Below are positions 21,641-34,260 of a DNA stretch of 64,000 nt, piece by piece; position 1 is the stretch's first letter, and each line of letters begins with the position of its first letter. This DNA is from Sisyra terminalis (lineage: Eukaryota > Arthropoda > Insecta > Neuroptera > Sisyridae): NCBI GenBank assembly GCA_958496175.1, contig OY292278.1, positions 6,758,001 to 6,822,000 on the forward strand, given 5' to 3'. The position numbers and the translations under genes are program-made. Below the pieces are notes generated by a model. The model did no database searches. It had not been told where the DNA came from and saw nothing but the letters and a program-made list of their open reading frames with translations.

Positions 21641-24059
21641 TTCTATATACATATATAGATAATGACTTCAAAAGGGTAAATTTTTTGGGAGTGTAATGAT
21701 CACATAACGGTTTTCTAGCCATAATATATTCAAAGATTATTCAGCAATTTATAAGACCTTGAAAGTGTCTAATATTCTAAAACAGAAATCAATTAATTGG
21801 CTTTTCTCAAAATAATTTGCTGACCATTTAGAATTTCCATACAAGACGGCAATAACCCCTTAAACTTTAAGTTCAATATCTGCCTGTTAAATTTATTAAG
21901 CAAATCCTTATTGAAAACTTTCCACAATGACATCAAATACATCACTAATTTAACGAATTTTTTTCACAAAAACCACACAAAAAAAAAATCTTTCATTTTT
22001 TGTTTATAAATAATGAATGGAATGAAAAATTGGGAAAAACGTTGAATTTTATTTAACAAAAATATCCGAAAACCCTTTTATCTTTCGCTTTCATTATTTA
22101 CAACCCCCTAATTTTTCTTGCATGCATATTTAAATTATTTGAATAAAAAATGCACTAGGTGATTAGATTATGAACATATATATACACATATTCGAATGGG
22201 GTGAAATGAAAAGAGTTCATTATGTACTGTGAAAACAAAAAGCAATTCTATATTCATAAATTATTTAATTAGGTCATCGCTATATAAAATAAACACTGGC
22301 GGAAATATTAATTTAATCTGCGTATTTTTTTTTTCAACAAATATTTTCATTTTGATATATCAAAATAAATTGTTATGGGAAGGGGTTTTAATCGTTTCTA
22401 AATCGGTCAATATAATACCGAAACAAAAAAAAAACGGTGGTAAAGGTTTTTCAGTTAAGAGGAGACGAATAAATTCGTGTGGAAATTTTAAAATTGAATA
22501 TAAAAGTAGGGATTGGTGAGCTTAATGTGATAGTTTTATGGGTTGACTTCAGATGGCTGCAGTTGTTGGAATGAAAGCTTTTACTAAGGTGAAGGAAAGT
22601 TGGTAAAAGCTTTACAGCTTTGAGAACATGTCTCAGTTGGACTTTTGGCCGTAAGATGGCATTCGTTGGTTCATCTGAGAAAAATGACAACGTTAATGTT
22701 ATTCTATACTAAAATCGAAGAATATTGAAACATTTTTAATAAATTTAACTAATTTTATGCATTCATTTTTTTACTTTGTCGTAAAAAATTTTATTCCAGA
22801 ATTAAACAGTTTGAGATGCCAATTTTCTAAAGTTCTAATTTCGTCGATTGTTGAGATTCATTCGATTTTTGTGAACCCTCAATATGATTTGATGAGAATT
22901 TTTTTTCTTGGAATTTCCCCGAAAGGAAAATTTGATCGAAGACTTAGCGGAAAAAATTATATTTGAAGAAATTTTCAACCTTATTCATACCATCTAAAGT
23001 ATTACTAAATTATCTATTTAATAGGGCTTAGTTATAAATGATTCCCAGAAAATGGGAAGGGTAAAAGTTTAATTAAGATTAACTATAATTGTTTCAATAA
23101 TCCTTATTCTAATAAAATAAGAGGATTTACAATTGTTAATACCATTGATTCTTTATTAATCAGTTCGATGTTTCAAGAAATAGAAGAAAAAATGAATGGC
23201 CAGGGATTGTATTTATAAAAAAATAATCTTTAAGTTTCAATGAAATATAATAGTTTTTTTTTTTTCGTTGAAAAAAATCATGAAAATAACAACGTTCTAC
23301 ACCTATTTTCTCAATTTGTATTTTCACCAATTGTAGAAGTTTATAATTCTTTTATTTTAATTGAAAGAAAAGTGCATTTAAAGTGCATCAAATCTTTGTA
23401 GAAGTTTATGTCAATAATTCTCCAACTAACAATTGATACTGAAAATGGTATCAACGTTTTTTAATTGTTGATTTAAGCATTGAAAACATGCCTCGTCTTG
23501 GACTAAAGAATTGGAGAAATAACTTAGTGAAGATCCAAACCAAATACAAGAAGAACTTGTTAGCATATTAAAATTAATTTGGCTAATAATTATTGTTAGA
23601 TTAAAATTCATTGAAATGATTCAAAAGTAATACAATTGGGTTTCTTATGAAGGGTTTCATTTGCAAGTAGTCGATTTAAACCCAAAAAAAGTGGTTTAAA
23701 CATGGGATTGTTATTTATTTTTAAACTTGTGATATCTTTCGAATAGAATGCTCAAATTGAATAACTCAAAAAGTTATATAATGGCATTGAAGCAAACTTA
23801 TATATGAAGTCTTTTATTTTGATAAGGATTAATCCTAAAGTGCAAATAAAAGAGCTTTTATAGCGATGGCATTTATATATATTTTTTAAAATGAAAAAAA
23901 CACTTATTGTGACATAACTATAATAGTTAGACAAATGCTGTCGCTCAATTTTTTGTAGATATTGATATGTTTTGCAACATTGTAATACATTATTTTGTTT
24001 TATAACCAATAGTTTTCGAAGCGCACGCGATAAAAGAATGTTTTTTGATAATTTTTTCA
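21641..24059. other. Unannotated AT-rich stretch
   Basis: Mostly featureless. Two similar short minus-strand segments, near 22595-22640 and 23470-23500, share the pattern AGC(T/A)TTGA(G/A)AACATG(T/C)CTC and may be fragments of one diverged repeat. A weak exon candidate within it is listed separately. Confidence 0.4.
22451..22670 (-). CDS. Weak candidate terminal exon
   Basis: On the minus strand a strong-looking acceptor, GTCATTTTTCTCAG|ATGAACC near 22670, is followed by a frame open to a stop at 22453-22451 (DEPTNAILRPKVQLRHVLKA at the start). GC is raised over the first 150 nt. There is no recognisable domain, the peptide is Ser/Lys/His-rich, and no clear poly(A) signal follows. Similarity of part of it to 23470-23500 suggests it may instead be repeat-derived. 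Confidence 0.15.
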
Positions 24060-24256
24060 GACCTTGGGTTATATTATTGGAATTTTAGTGTGGATCCCTA
24101 ACTTTTTTTGAAAATTTAATATAGCCTATGGCCACCGGAAATAGTGTAGCTTCCCAACAGTGAAAGAATTTTTCAAATCGGTCAAGTACTTTCGGAGCCT
24201 ATTCAAAGCAAACAAACAATCAAATTTTTCCTCTTTATAATAATAGATAGATAGAT
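24060..24256 (+). repeat. 3' tail of a LINE (RTE-like) ending in ATAG repeats
   Basis: A run containing ATAGCCTATGGCC, AGTGTAGCTTCCCAACAGTG, TTTTTCAAATCGGTCAAGTA and GGAGCCTATTCAAAGCAAAC, ending in AATAGATAGATAGA, is the sort of 3' tail widely dispersed in insect genomes and typical of RTE-like LINEs with tetranucleotide tails. No coding part is adjacent, so it is a 5'-truncated copy. Clade assignment is from memory of such tails and is tentative. Confidence 0.5.
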
Positions 24257-25587
24257 TTTCCAATGGATAAAGTACAACTATGCGAATTCCCGTTTACTAC
24301 TTTTATATGAATCAAAAATTGGTAGAAAAAAACGACGTTTTTTTGGAAGATTGGATTTAAAATTTAGCTGCCAAGTTTAAAAAAAGTAGCAACCAGCAAT
24401 GGGCAATACTTTGAATTACCTATTAGTTGTATTAGTTTCAAAATAAATGCATTTTGTACATCAAAGAATTAACGGATTTCATTTGTACTTCAATATTTAT
24501 GTAAAATAGATATTGGAGTTTTAACTTTAAAGAATTTTCGGCTTTTATCATTTCAATAGATGAATTTCTATGCAACAAAATATTTCATTTCCAATCTCAA
24601 ATCATTCGTACTTGCAAACTCGAAAGTTTCATAATACTTTTTTTTAATTAGTAACGAAACAGTCATAAATTAACGACCCGGCAAAAAATCGATTGAAAAG
24701 CAATCGATTTTTATTTAAATTTTATTTTCCATTTCACTCTTTCTTTTGATTCTCTAATCGACTATCGCGGAATACGTCTCTAATATAATGATTTACGGCG
24801 CACGTTTCGATTTTATATCCATACAATTTTTTACGACATAATTTCTTAACTATAAAAATGTTTATTTATTTAAGTTATTAGTGCGAATATTTGAAGGAAT
24901 GCCACTTTTAATGCCGAGATCATTTATCTTTGATCTCACACCAAAAAAAAAAAACGTGTCTTGTACTTTGTGTGGCCCTTTTTTAAACTCAAATTTAATA
25001 GAAAAATCCATTAAAAATTTGGAATCATTAATCAATGTTTTACAGTCTTGGATTCAAAGATTTTCGTCTTTTATTCATAACAAATTATTTCCATCTCCAA
25101 ATAAATATAAAATGAAATGATTTACATCATTTTCTCGACCCAGAGATTGAAAGAAAAAAAAAGGCATTTATTGGTTTGAGGTATTTAAATGTTATAATTT
25201 ATTTTTGTTGGAATGTTGTTTTTCATGTTTTATTGATCATTTTAATATCTGTTTAATGTTCAATTTCAAATTTAAAACATTTTTGTTCAATGATTACGAT
25301 TGAATAGTAAATGAGGGCTGAAGAAAATTTAAGACTTCCTCACGACAAATTAAAGAATATGGTCTAAAGGAAACCATAAACTTTCGATTTTTTAATTAAT
25401 ATTCTAGGACCTGAAATAGAGTAGATTTTGATTGTTTTCCCTTGAATTCGATTCAAAATTAATAGGTTTTTTTGATTTAAAGATGTTTGATAAAATTTTA
25501 GATTTTTTTTAATGATATTTTTCTGAGAATTTTTAAAGGCCTATTAGGTATTATATAAAGATCTTGAATTCAAATTTTATTAAGGAC
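24257..25587. other. Unannotated AT-rich stretch
   Basis: No exon or transposon motif was recognised. The 79-codon ORF at 24881-25120 has no domain or splice context. Confidence 0.45.
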
Positions 25588-25657
25588 AATCTGATCCCCG
25601 CGACTTCGTCTGCGTAACGTAGGTGTAGATTATATTTTCTTTTTAAATTTGCTTTAA

Positions 25658-25986
25658 ATGGAAAAATCAGGTTCAGTGGTCCGTACTACCTCACCGGTGT
25701 GAGTTACGACTTTATCGCAATGGGCACTTTTGTAGAGCGTTTAATTCTGAGAAAAAACCATCTTCGGTAAAAGTAATCCCATGAAATGCCGCTGAGATTT
25801 AGAAATTTAAAAATAAAAAATCAGAGTTTCCGTGTATTTTCAGTGGGAAATCTTTACACGTCTTGGTCGAGGACTTAAAATTAATATTAAGGGCTCAAAC
25901 TTTCAGGGAATTTTTTTATTTGGTATTTCCAACCAAATTTCATGATGGGACCAAAAAAATCAAAAAAAGTAAAAAAAAAATCACCC
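25658..25986. mobile_element. Single arm of hairpin family F2
   Basis: The segment from ATGGAAAAATCAGG to TCACCC matches the right arm of the full F2 element (27150-27480), including CCTCACCGGTGTGAGTTACG and GTAGAGCGTTTAATTCTGAG. The other arm is absent. It probably arose by deletion across the palindrome or by partial insertion. Confidence 0.75.
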
Positions 25987-26674
25987 TTATATATATTGAA
26001 GTTTAAATTTTATAGCACATCCTACGTTTTTGTTTCTAATAATAAACCAACATTGTTTTATTTTAAGCGATAAAACGTTACGTCTATAACGAACATACCT
26101 TGATAATTAAATTTGAAATTTCGATTGTTTATTAGACGTTATGCCGTACAAACTTTGCCACCATTTTTCACTCTTTTAGAGGAGGAATTATCAAAAAACC
26201 CTTTTCATATTATATATCTGGATCGTATAAGAAAAACACTTTCCAAATTTCATCGAGTCAAATATGCATTTATATTGTAAAATACAATGTAAAACGAAAA
26301 AAAATATGACCTTTATTTCGATTATCATTACTAAAAAGCAATTCGATATCGCACATTTTGACGTTGTACATACAAAATTGTTGGAAATAGAAAGAAAGCG
26401 TGGAAGGAAATTCGAATATTTTATTTATTTGCAATAACAATAATTGATTTTCAAATTGTTCTAAATACCGAAAAAAAGTTAGTTTGGAAGATTGTATATT
26501 TTAACTGATAATGAACTATATGACAAAAAATTGCTCCCTTAATGTTTTTCAGCAGAATATATAATTGCTCCAGGTCACAATCACTGGTTCATAAAAATTA
26601 GATTTTAAGAAAGTTTGATTGTGAAAAAAAAACAAAATTAAAAACTGCCTCTTTGGTATTTAGTATAAGTACTA

Positions 26675-27480
26675 GGGTGTTTTTTTTTTACTTTTTTTTT
26701 TTGGTCCCATCGTGAAATTTTGTTGGAAATACCAAAAAAAAAAATTCTCTGAAAGTTTGAGCCCTTAATATTAATTTTAAGTCCTCGACCAAGCCGTGTA
26801 AAGATTTCCCATTGAAAATACACGGAAACTCTGATTATTTATTTTTAAATTTCCATATCTCAGTGGAATTTCATGGGATCGCTTTTACCGAAGATGGTTT
26901 TTTCTCAGAATTAAACGCTCTATAAAAGTGCCTATTGCGACAAAGTCGTAACTCACACCGGTGAGGTAGTACGGGCCACTGAACCTGATTTTTCCATAAA
27001 ATTCAAGGTTTAATATCTCGTTTAGTATTGATCTTCGCGATTTGGTCTACATGAACTTTTTTGTAGGAAATCAAATTCTCTACAAGTTTTTCATTTATAA
27101 TTTTTCCGTAGCTCTTGTTATTTACGAGATAAATGCAAAAAAAAAACGCGAATTTTATGGAAAAATCAAGTTCAGTGGCCCGTACTACCTCACCGGTGTG
27201 AGTTACGACTTTGTCGCAATGACACTTTTGTAGAGCGTTTAATTCTGAGAAAAAACCATCTTCGGTAAAAGCGATCCCATGAAATGCCGCTGAGTTATAG
27301 AAATTTAAAAAGAAAAAATCAGAATTTCCGTGCATTTTCAATGGGAAATCTTTACACGTCTTGGTCGCGGACTTAAAATTAAAATTATGGTTTCAAACTT
27401 TCAGGGATTTTTTTTTTAGTATTTCTAACAAAATTTCACATTGGAACCAAAAAAAAAAAAATAAAGAAAAAAAATCACCC
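26675..27480. mobile_element. Complete long hairpin element, family F2, TA target site
   Basis: The ends are GGGTG...CACCC with flanking TA on both sides (26673-26674 and 27481-27482), the pattern of Tc1/mariner-type insertion. Each arm is about 330 bp; mirrored landmarks are TTTTGGTCCCATCGTG / near-complement at 27445, AAAGATTTCCCATTGAAAAT, CCATCTTCGGTAAAAG, and GTAACTCACACCGGTGAGG, itself a near palindrome. The loop is about 27000-27150. It carries the subterminal CCTTAATATTAATTTTAAG block and the GTAGAGCGTTTAA core. ORFs inside are shadows of the palindrome. Confidence 0.85.
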
Positions 27481-27639
27481 TAGTATGCACGGATTTAAAA
27501 ACGTATTTACTTTAAGTTTTATTACTATTATTCATATTGATACTACTACTCCTATTACTTTTTTCCGTTAATATTTCCTTATTGAACAACTCTAAGGGTC
27601 TCTTTACAACAATTTTGTAAAAAAAAAATATAAAAAGTT

Positions 27640-27715
27640 TACTGTAAGATTCGAACCCACGTCTTTATAATTAGAAGCATCAGAATGTTAGATACGTAAG
27701 CCATTACGCTATTAA
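27640..27715 (-). repeat. tRNA-like module of composite repeat copy 2
   Basis: On the minus strand TAGCGTAATGG matches the pol III A box and GTGGGTTCGAATC matches the B box, about 45 bp apart. The preserved boxes are better than in copy 1 (9955-10031). It suggests that the repeat contains a tRNA-derived pol III promoter; it is not a complete tRNA gene. Confidence 0.55.
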
Positions 27716-28141
27716 AATCAATTTTGTGTTGTATATATATATAAAGGTTTATATTTCAAAGAGGCAATTTTTTAAAATTTAAATTGAATTTACTAAGCCT
27801 TTTATCAGTTCAACTAAAAATATTTTTACACATTATTTTCTAGCTTTTAATTACCTTTCCAATGATTTATAACTCACCTGTCTAGTGTCAAAATTTCTGT
27901 TTTCATCCCTAGGAAATACCTTCCCTTATTATTTTTTTGGAATGATAAGTAGCCTATAGTATGTGGGAAATTGTTTTGTATCTTCATACCAAATTTCATT
28001 AAATTCGGTTGTTCCGTTTTTTAGTTAAACCAGGACACACAGACAGACAGACAGACAAAAATTTTAAAAATGTTAAATTCGGAATAAGGGCCTCTTGAAA
28101 CAAATATTTACCTTAAAATTGTGTCCAAAATCGAAATGTAC

Positions 28142-29480
28142 CGACCGATGTAGTATAGATTTAAATGATTTACACAAAAACATTCATATCAGTTAATGTT
28201 TAAGTCAAAAAATCGATTTTTTATTAATAAAATAAGCATCGTAACCAACACCAAATAAATTGATGATAAACGAGAACATTTGTGCCATATAAGTCTCGAA
28301 CAAGTTGAAAAGATGTGTTAGAAATTGCGATCCAAAACACCGATAACCTGTCAGCAAATACAAAACCGTTCATTACTATCCCATACAAAGAAAAAAAAAT
28401 CAATGGCCAAGATAAAAAAAAACGCTCAACGACTAATAACGGTGTAAAAGTACACGTAAACTTATACCATTGATTATTTTATTACATAAATATTTAATTT
28501 AAACACACCAGAACAAAATACAAATGGAAGAAATAACTCGGCAATGTTTTGATTAAGTAAATTCTTCAGCGGAGAAAAAAAATAATAATAATGAAGCGCC
28601 TTTTAATATTTGAATAATAGCCCCCCATGCAAATTAAACTTCCTATTCATTACCCAATATGAAAAAAAATCAATGAATTCTTCATTTATGCTGGGATTTT
28701 TTTTTTTTAATATTTGTCCTATCTAATCTTAAGATTGTGGACGTTAAAGCCAGAACCGTGAAACGATCGACGGTCGAGAATTATGATTATTATTATTGAA
28801 GAGAATGTTGTGGATCATCCCATGAATTTCTTTTTTATTGTTTTTTTTTGGGTTGTACGAATTAATTAAAAATAATTTACTCGACCATAATTTAGGCGAC
28901 TAATTGGTAATAAATTTAATAATAAATAATAAATAGTAAGATTTATGACTCAATTATAAAATGAAAATTCAAACTTTAATTATTTTATGTTTTGTAATAT
29001 GGTCTCGATGAGATTTATTTGGTTTCCGATGCGGAATTACAAATGAAAAGTTTTGATGGATTTTTAATTGAAAACTCCACAGATATAATACGTTTAATTT
29101 TTATTGTATATGAAAGATGCGTTTGAGAAAATCGATGGGAAATCAATCAATTAGTTTGGATTTTGTGAAACACAAAATCTTTTGATGCAATCAACAGATA
29201 ATAATAATAGCCGCAAATGTAAGATAACTTCATCGAAAATCTAATTGCAGTTGGTTTTATTTCAAACGGAAATCAATTGATATAATTTAAGAAAAACGAG
29301 AATCTCATGATTAAAAATAAATTATCTCGAGAAGAACTTCATTTCGGGCCTGTCCAACCAACACATCATAAATTTCCAAATCCCCATTCATTTTAAAATG
29401 GATGCATCGTTTAGTTTAGAACCTCAACGAAAAAAATAATCATAATAATGATTTAATTCGAGCTCGAAAAAAAATCTAAA
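28142..29480. other. Unannotated AT-rich stretch
   Basis: It contains A- and T-runs and a GC-richer patch near 28735-28775. No exon or repeat was recognised. Confidence 0.45.
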
Positions 29481-30180
29481 TGCACTTCATATAATTTCAA
29501 ACGTGATTCTTTAACGTCATCACGTTTATAATGAGTTTATTATGAATATGGCCCAAAGACAACCACATACTCATAGTAAAAATCCAATCTGAAGAATTGA
29601 CGAAAAAACAACCATTCCATTGGTATGACCGCAAGGAAGATCTCCGATCCGATGAAGAAATATCCATTTTATTTCTACATTCACTCAATCAAGAAAAAAT
29701 CATTCCACCTTATCAGATATGACGACATAATTAAAAACGTTTCATACGCTTATCTGCGATGTAAAACGCATCCAATGCAGCTCCACACCATATAATTAAA
29801 ATTGGCAGATTTGATCAATAAAATGCATTCACATTGCCTTGTTGCATTATGTTTACATTGGAAAGGAATAGAGCTCGAATTTCTATGACAAGATAATCTG
29901 GAAAGTAAATGCGCCACGTGCGTCTCGGTGCAATCTCAACAATATCATTTGCTTGGAAAAATAATTGCAATCGCCATATAATTATATTGGATGAAATGGG
30001 CGAGTGAATTTCGTTGGTGTTTTGCCACGTGGACTGATCGAAAATCGTTTGCGTTCTGTACAAATATTGTTGTAAAATAAATTTTATATGTACAATCGAA
30101 TGTTTCCAATTTCAATCGGAGAATGGATGGCATTGTGTGCTGAATGTGTGGAGGATTTAAAGATGCAACACGCATTTTAT
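29481..30180. promoter_or_regulatory. Non-repetitive island with GATA sites and two CACGTG E-boxes
   Basis: GATA-type sites occur at 29709-29719 (CTTATCAGATA), 29748-29757 (GCTTATCTGC) and 29891-29898 (AGATAATC). Two perfect CACGTG boxes, each preceded by GC, lie at 29915-29920 and 30026-30031. The region lacks transposon motifs and is GC-richer than its flanks, as enhancers in repeat-rich introns often are. Short ORFs on the minus strand have no splice context. Enhancer function is inference. Confidence 0.3.
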
Positions 30181-30698
30181 GTAAATATTAGAGTAAATGA
30201 AAAATTTAAATTAAAAATAGACATTCCAATTTATTTGCTTGTTTGATTTGAATTTTATCTATTTTTTGGATTTGCACCGTCTCTAAATATAAACGTTCTA
30301 TTTAAAAATTTACTAATTTGATTCGTGATTTTATTAAACTATTGTAAAACCAGAATTTCAGTTCAAATTTTTTTTGGGAAGTGCATTTTAAACTGTAAAG
30401 TCTTATTATAGAATTTTGAGCATTTAACTAATGGATCAAAATCTTTGGAAGCCATAAAATATCTTTGCTGGCATAGAAGAAAGAATGAAATTCGAGACTC
30501 AATTTTAAATGAATTTTGTAGTTTTAAAGTCTTTGGAAAAGATTAAATCAGAAGAAAATTTAATCACTTATTTGTGTAACAATTTTCATCATTAAATTCT
30601 CATTTTTAAAGGATTGTGGTTTTCCAATAATTCACATTGTAAATCGCTAGAAATCAGAGAAATTAAGAGGTTGAGCAGTAGTTCCAAAGATCATATAC
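30181..30698. other. Unannotated AT-rich stretch
   Basis: Nothing recognised. Confidence 0.5.
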
Positions 30699-31360
30699 TA
30701 TGGAGCCCTAATTGCAAACATCGGAGGAAAAAATGAAAAAATCAAAAGGCGAATATCAGTAGCCGAAATTGCAACGCCAAAACTAACGAAAGTAGGGAAA
30801 ATTAGATCCAGGAAAATCGACGAACAAAGTTTGTAAGTCTTCGAACTATGAGTATGTACATTGAAGACAGACTTAGAGATGAAAACTGAGAGTTTTATGG
30901 ATAAAGAAAAGAACAAATCATTTCATTTTGGAAGAACTATATGCGCCGTTTATTTTGAAAGTGAGTTAAGTCCATTTCAAGAACAATCCCTATAGTGTTA
31001 TAATTTATAACCGTAGGAACATAAGATACTAAGGAGGAGGAGGGAGTAATTGGCGTTTTTAAAATCTGTAATTTTTAAAAATTTAACAGTTAAATAATTA
31101 ACATACTTTGTTCTCGTTACAAGAAGAAGAATCACCATATAGACCCCGTCCTTGAAATGGACTTACGCCACTTTCAAAATAAACGAGTCATACATAAATG
31201 ATTGAATCAACAGTAAAGTGAATAAAGCATACTTACGGTACTATGGATTAGAAAACTGTAGAAATGGAACTATGTACTTATAGTTGAAGGAAAAGTGAAT
31301 AGAGGAAAAATAACAGAAGAAAATTTTCTACACTATTGTAAAGGAGTCAGAGGATTACTA
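30699..31360 (+). pseudogene. RTE-like LINE RT remnant, interrupted by a MITE
   Basis: From 30699 the plus strand reads YGALIANIGGKNEKIKRRIS then VAEIATPKLTK, which matches the region of RTE-like RTs that reads about YLGALI...GG...EIKRRI...AK.A..KL. After a 239-bp palindromic insertion (30947-31185) the remnant seems to resume near 31215 with a segment equivalent to the YFGHM...EVELLIVEGK block seen at 32280 and 37690. Frame damage is heavy. Confidence 0.55.
30947..31185. mobile_element. MITE with ~45-bp inverted ends
   Basis: The left end CGTTTATTTTGAAAGTGAGT and right end CTTTCAAAATAAACG are reverse complements, and the match continues through AAGTCCATTTCAAG / CTTGAAATGGACTT. The 239-bp unit lies within the RTE remnant. 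No coding sequence. The target duplication is unclear. Confidence 0.65.
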
Positions 31361-31929
31361 GAGGTATACAAGATGAAAACATGAATGTTGATATCACCAA
31401 ATCCATAAGGGTGGAAAGACCGAAGAAAGAAAATTCCTCCCAGCCATAAAATCTTTATAAGAAAATTTCTTTATGACCAATTCTCTAAGATGAATTTACT
31501 TAGATCAGTAAGCTATTATTTCAGATAATTTTCATTAAAAATTATTAATTTTTGTTGGTAAAATGCTGACCAATTTGGGAAATGAACGCAAAACATTAAT
31601 TTGATTTATAAAATCCATAAATTATAAACTGTTCTTTTATATTGAAACGTATTTTATTAATACGAGAAAATATTTGATACCAAATCTTGAAATTTTTTTT
31701 GTAATCCGGAAAAAATAAGAGGTTGAAAAAGGTTTCAAAATATTCGGGAAATATTAAACATATTGAGCTTGAAAAATTTCAAAATTTTTGTTTGTTTTAA
31801 CATTATTGATTTGTCGAATTTTTACTAATTATTTCCATAAAATTTTAAGGATTCTAATATTCAAATAATTATTTTTATGTATTGTTAACAGACGAAGAAT
31901 TAACTCTTCAGAAATCAGTCAAATAAACA

Positions 31930-32415
31930 GTTGCGAAATAGTCCCCAAAAAAAATTTTCTTAGGAATTTTTTCACGAACATCGGAGGATGTAGAGAAGAA
32001 ATCAAACATCGTATTAAACTACTGAAATATGAAAAAATCTGTCTATTCAAAATAAAACTATCAACCAACCAACTATTATTGAAGCCAAAGATAAAAACCT
32101 TCGAACCATTGGTATGTACAGTATTTAATACATAAAATTGCATACTAAGAGTCTCATGGATGAAGAAAGGAACCAAAATATCCTCTTCCAAGATGAATTT
32201 TTTTGGACCAAAAAATGGATAAATAAAACCAAGCAAACATTATAGACTCATAAGTATGTAGAATAAATAAGGAATACTTTTGCTACTTTGGTCATATGGC
32301 TTGGAAAACTGTAGAAGTGGAACTACTAATAGTTGAAGGAAAATAGGAATTCTATAACAGCACAGGAAAAGGAAACTTGGAAAATTGTATCGCCAAAATT
32401 GTGGATTAGAAATAT
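31930..32415 (+). pseudogene. RTE-like LINE RT C-terminal remnant
   Basis: The plus strand gives FTNIGGCREEIKHRIKLLK, then FEPLVCTVF, LRVSWMKKGTKISSSK, YFGHMAWKTVEVELLIVEGK (with frame changes) and ETWKIVSPKLW. This is the order of the C-terminal RT region of RTE-like LINEs: ...FE.WCWRR.LRVSW...T, then FGHV.R, then W. It is the best preserved of three remnants here (others at 30699 and 37660). Confidence 0.65.
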
Positions 32416-33488
32416 AGAAAAGAGAATTTTTAACTAAAATTGCAAAATTTGTTATATTTTTAACAAAACAACTACTTATCTAACCCTGAAAAAAGCAATG
32501 TTCAGTTTAAACAAAAATCCTTAATATAAAATACGAATTTTTGAGGCAACACTTAAACTTTTTTTCTGGAAGATTAATCATCAAATCAACTCCTGTTAAT
32601 TTGGTGGAATATCAATAGTTTCAAAGACAATTTTTTATTGAACTTTCTTAAGAAGTTCAGGCCATATTATTTCTATATTTCTTTCTTGATTCAGAAATGC
32701 TTCAATTAATTACATAAACAGTAAAAGTGCAACATTCTTTCCGTAAATCAAAACCATTTGCAAAAAAAGATTAACTATTAAGAACATTTTCTTTTAATTT
32801 AATTTTTTCCAAACAATGCATTTCAAATTTTGACAATGCTTTCTTACCAAAAATCAAAAAATAGTGATACTTAAATTCAAGTATTTATCCTTTTTTCTGG
32901 TTATTTAAGTATTCCTTTAATAACTCAAATCAATTATCGTTTATAACTCTAAACTACAATGTTAGACAACTTAAAAAATAAATAACAGTGATCAAAGGAT
33001 TATTTTTTGCCGATTATCAAATTTGTCGCTTCTAACATTGGCTTGGCTTTTGCCATAATAATTGCATTTTTTTTCAATTTAATTATTGTAAAATTTTAGA
33101 TCCTCGATGATAATAGATTGGTAAAAATATTCAGAAGACTAGGATCAAATAATAATCAGTTAAAACTTTATTTTAATTTTTAATTTATTTTTTTTACGTT
33201 AACTATTTTATTTCTATTCCTCTGCTATTCCTTAGCACACAAATCGAGTTTCATTAAAATCCAGTAGTTATTTACTGATATATTATGATTTAAAAAAAAA
33301 GTACTCGAAATTTTTACTCGCTCATAATTTTTTGAAAAATTAAAATTTTCAAAAATCGTTTTAGGGTATTACTTTCAACCTATAAAGCGACCAAAATATG
33401 CTCATAGATATATTAAAATCGAATAGTCGATTTTTAGTGGCCCGCTTGAGAAATCCTGGCTCTAAATAATTAGTCAAAAAATAAATAA
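32416..33488. other. Unannotated AT-rich stretch
   Basis: Nothing recognised beyond A/T runs. Confidence 0.5.
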
Positions 33489-33617
33489 GTCTGGATGTAG
33501 TAGACCAAATTTATCAATGTTTTCTTTTATTTATTTAGATATGCAACATTTCTTCATGAATTAAACTGAATTAAAATAAAAGAAAGTATTGATAAATTTG
33601 TTCTACTACATCCTGAC
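33489..33617. mobile_element. Short hairpin MITE (129 bp)
   Basis: GTCTGGATGTAGTAGACCAA at the left end and GTTCTACTACATCCTGAC at the right end are imperfect reverse complements, continuing through TTTATCAATGTTTTCTTTTA / TAAAAGAAAGTATTGATAAA. The loop is only about 35 bp. It could fold as a pre-miRNA-like stem if transcribed, but nothing shows transcription. Confidence 0.65.
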
Positions 33618-33959
33618 AATTATTATTATTTATTTTAATTCCACCATACATTGTACAAAGATGCAAAGCATCTGTACATTGAACTAGAATAATCATTCTG
33701 ACTAATTTTATTATTATTTATTTATTTATTGCTGGTTGAAGAAGTTTATTAAAACAAGCTTTATCAATTTAAAATGTTAATTTTTATCCGGTGTTTTTAA
33801 AATGATAATTTTGGTATGTATCAGTAACAATGATGCGAAATTGCAAATGATTTATCAAGCAATTTTTAACCGTCTTTAGCCCATGGGTGTAATGGGTATA
33901 CTGTAAAATTTGGGATAGTGATTTTTCCATAAATTCAAGTGCAAAGCTAAACATGGAAG

Positions 33960-34260
33960 AGGTATTGGCATAAAGCAATGACGAGGAACAAAAAATAGAT
34001 CCAAATCGATAATCCAAAGAAAAGAAAATCATAGTATTTGCCACGTTTTGTATCAATTTCTATATAAAAACTGAATATTCAGATAAGAACTTAGTACTAT
34101 GCATTTGATAGAACCACATCAGAGTATTGTACTATGAATTACTCCGTCCTAACGAAACGATTATTGGGGAACATTATCCGCAATAACTAATGCAATTGAG
34201 CTCAAAATTGGAGCTCGTGTATCCCCAATATACCAAAAAACTTAAATAAGGCATCTTAAG
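33960..34260 (+). pseudogene. mariner transposase remnant (A)
   Basis: The plus strand gives DEEQKIDPNR and SKEKKI, corresponding to the first catalytic Asp block (usually DEKW...DN.K), then KNLVLCI with stops where WW is usual, YYELLRPNETIIGEHYPQ, a stop, and LMQLSSKLE. These match the central region of mariner-type transposases around the second catalytic block. The part with the HDNA motif is lost. The 90-codon minus-strand ORF here is a shadow. Confidence 0.65.

Larger units (their letters stand above)
25588..28141. repeat. Composite interspersed repeat, copy 2 (two hairpin insertions)
   Basis: Homologous to 7182-10452 from CTGATCCCCGCGACTTCGTC to CAAAATCGAAATGTAC. It carries a single-arm F2 fragment (25658-25986) and a complete F2 hairpin (26675-27480), neither present at the equivalent places in copy 1, while copy 1 carries an F1 hairpin absent here. 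It keeps ACAGACAGACAGACAAAAA near 28040 and the tRNA-like module at 27640-27715. Between 26672 and 27483 the two copies differ by about 300 bp that copy 1 has and copy 2 lacks. Confidence 0.75.

Noticed and set aside
27003..27341. 112-codon minus-strand ORF
   Set aside because: Lies within the F2 hairpin and contains translated palindrome sequence in both arms.
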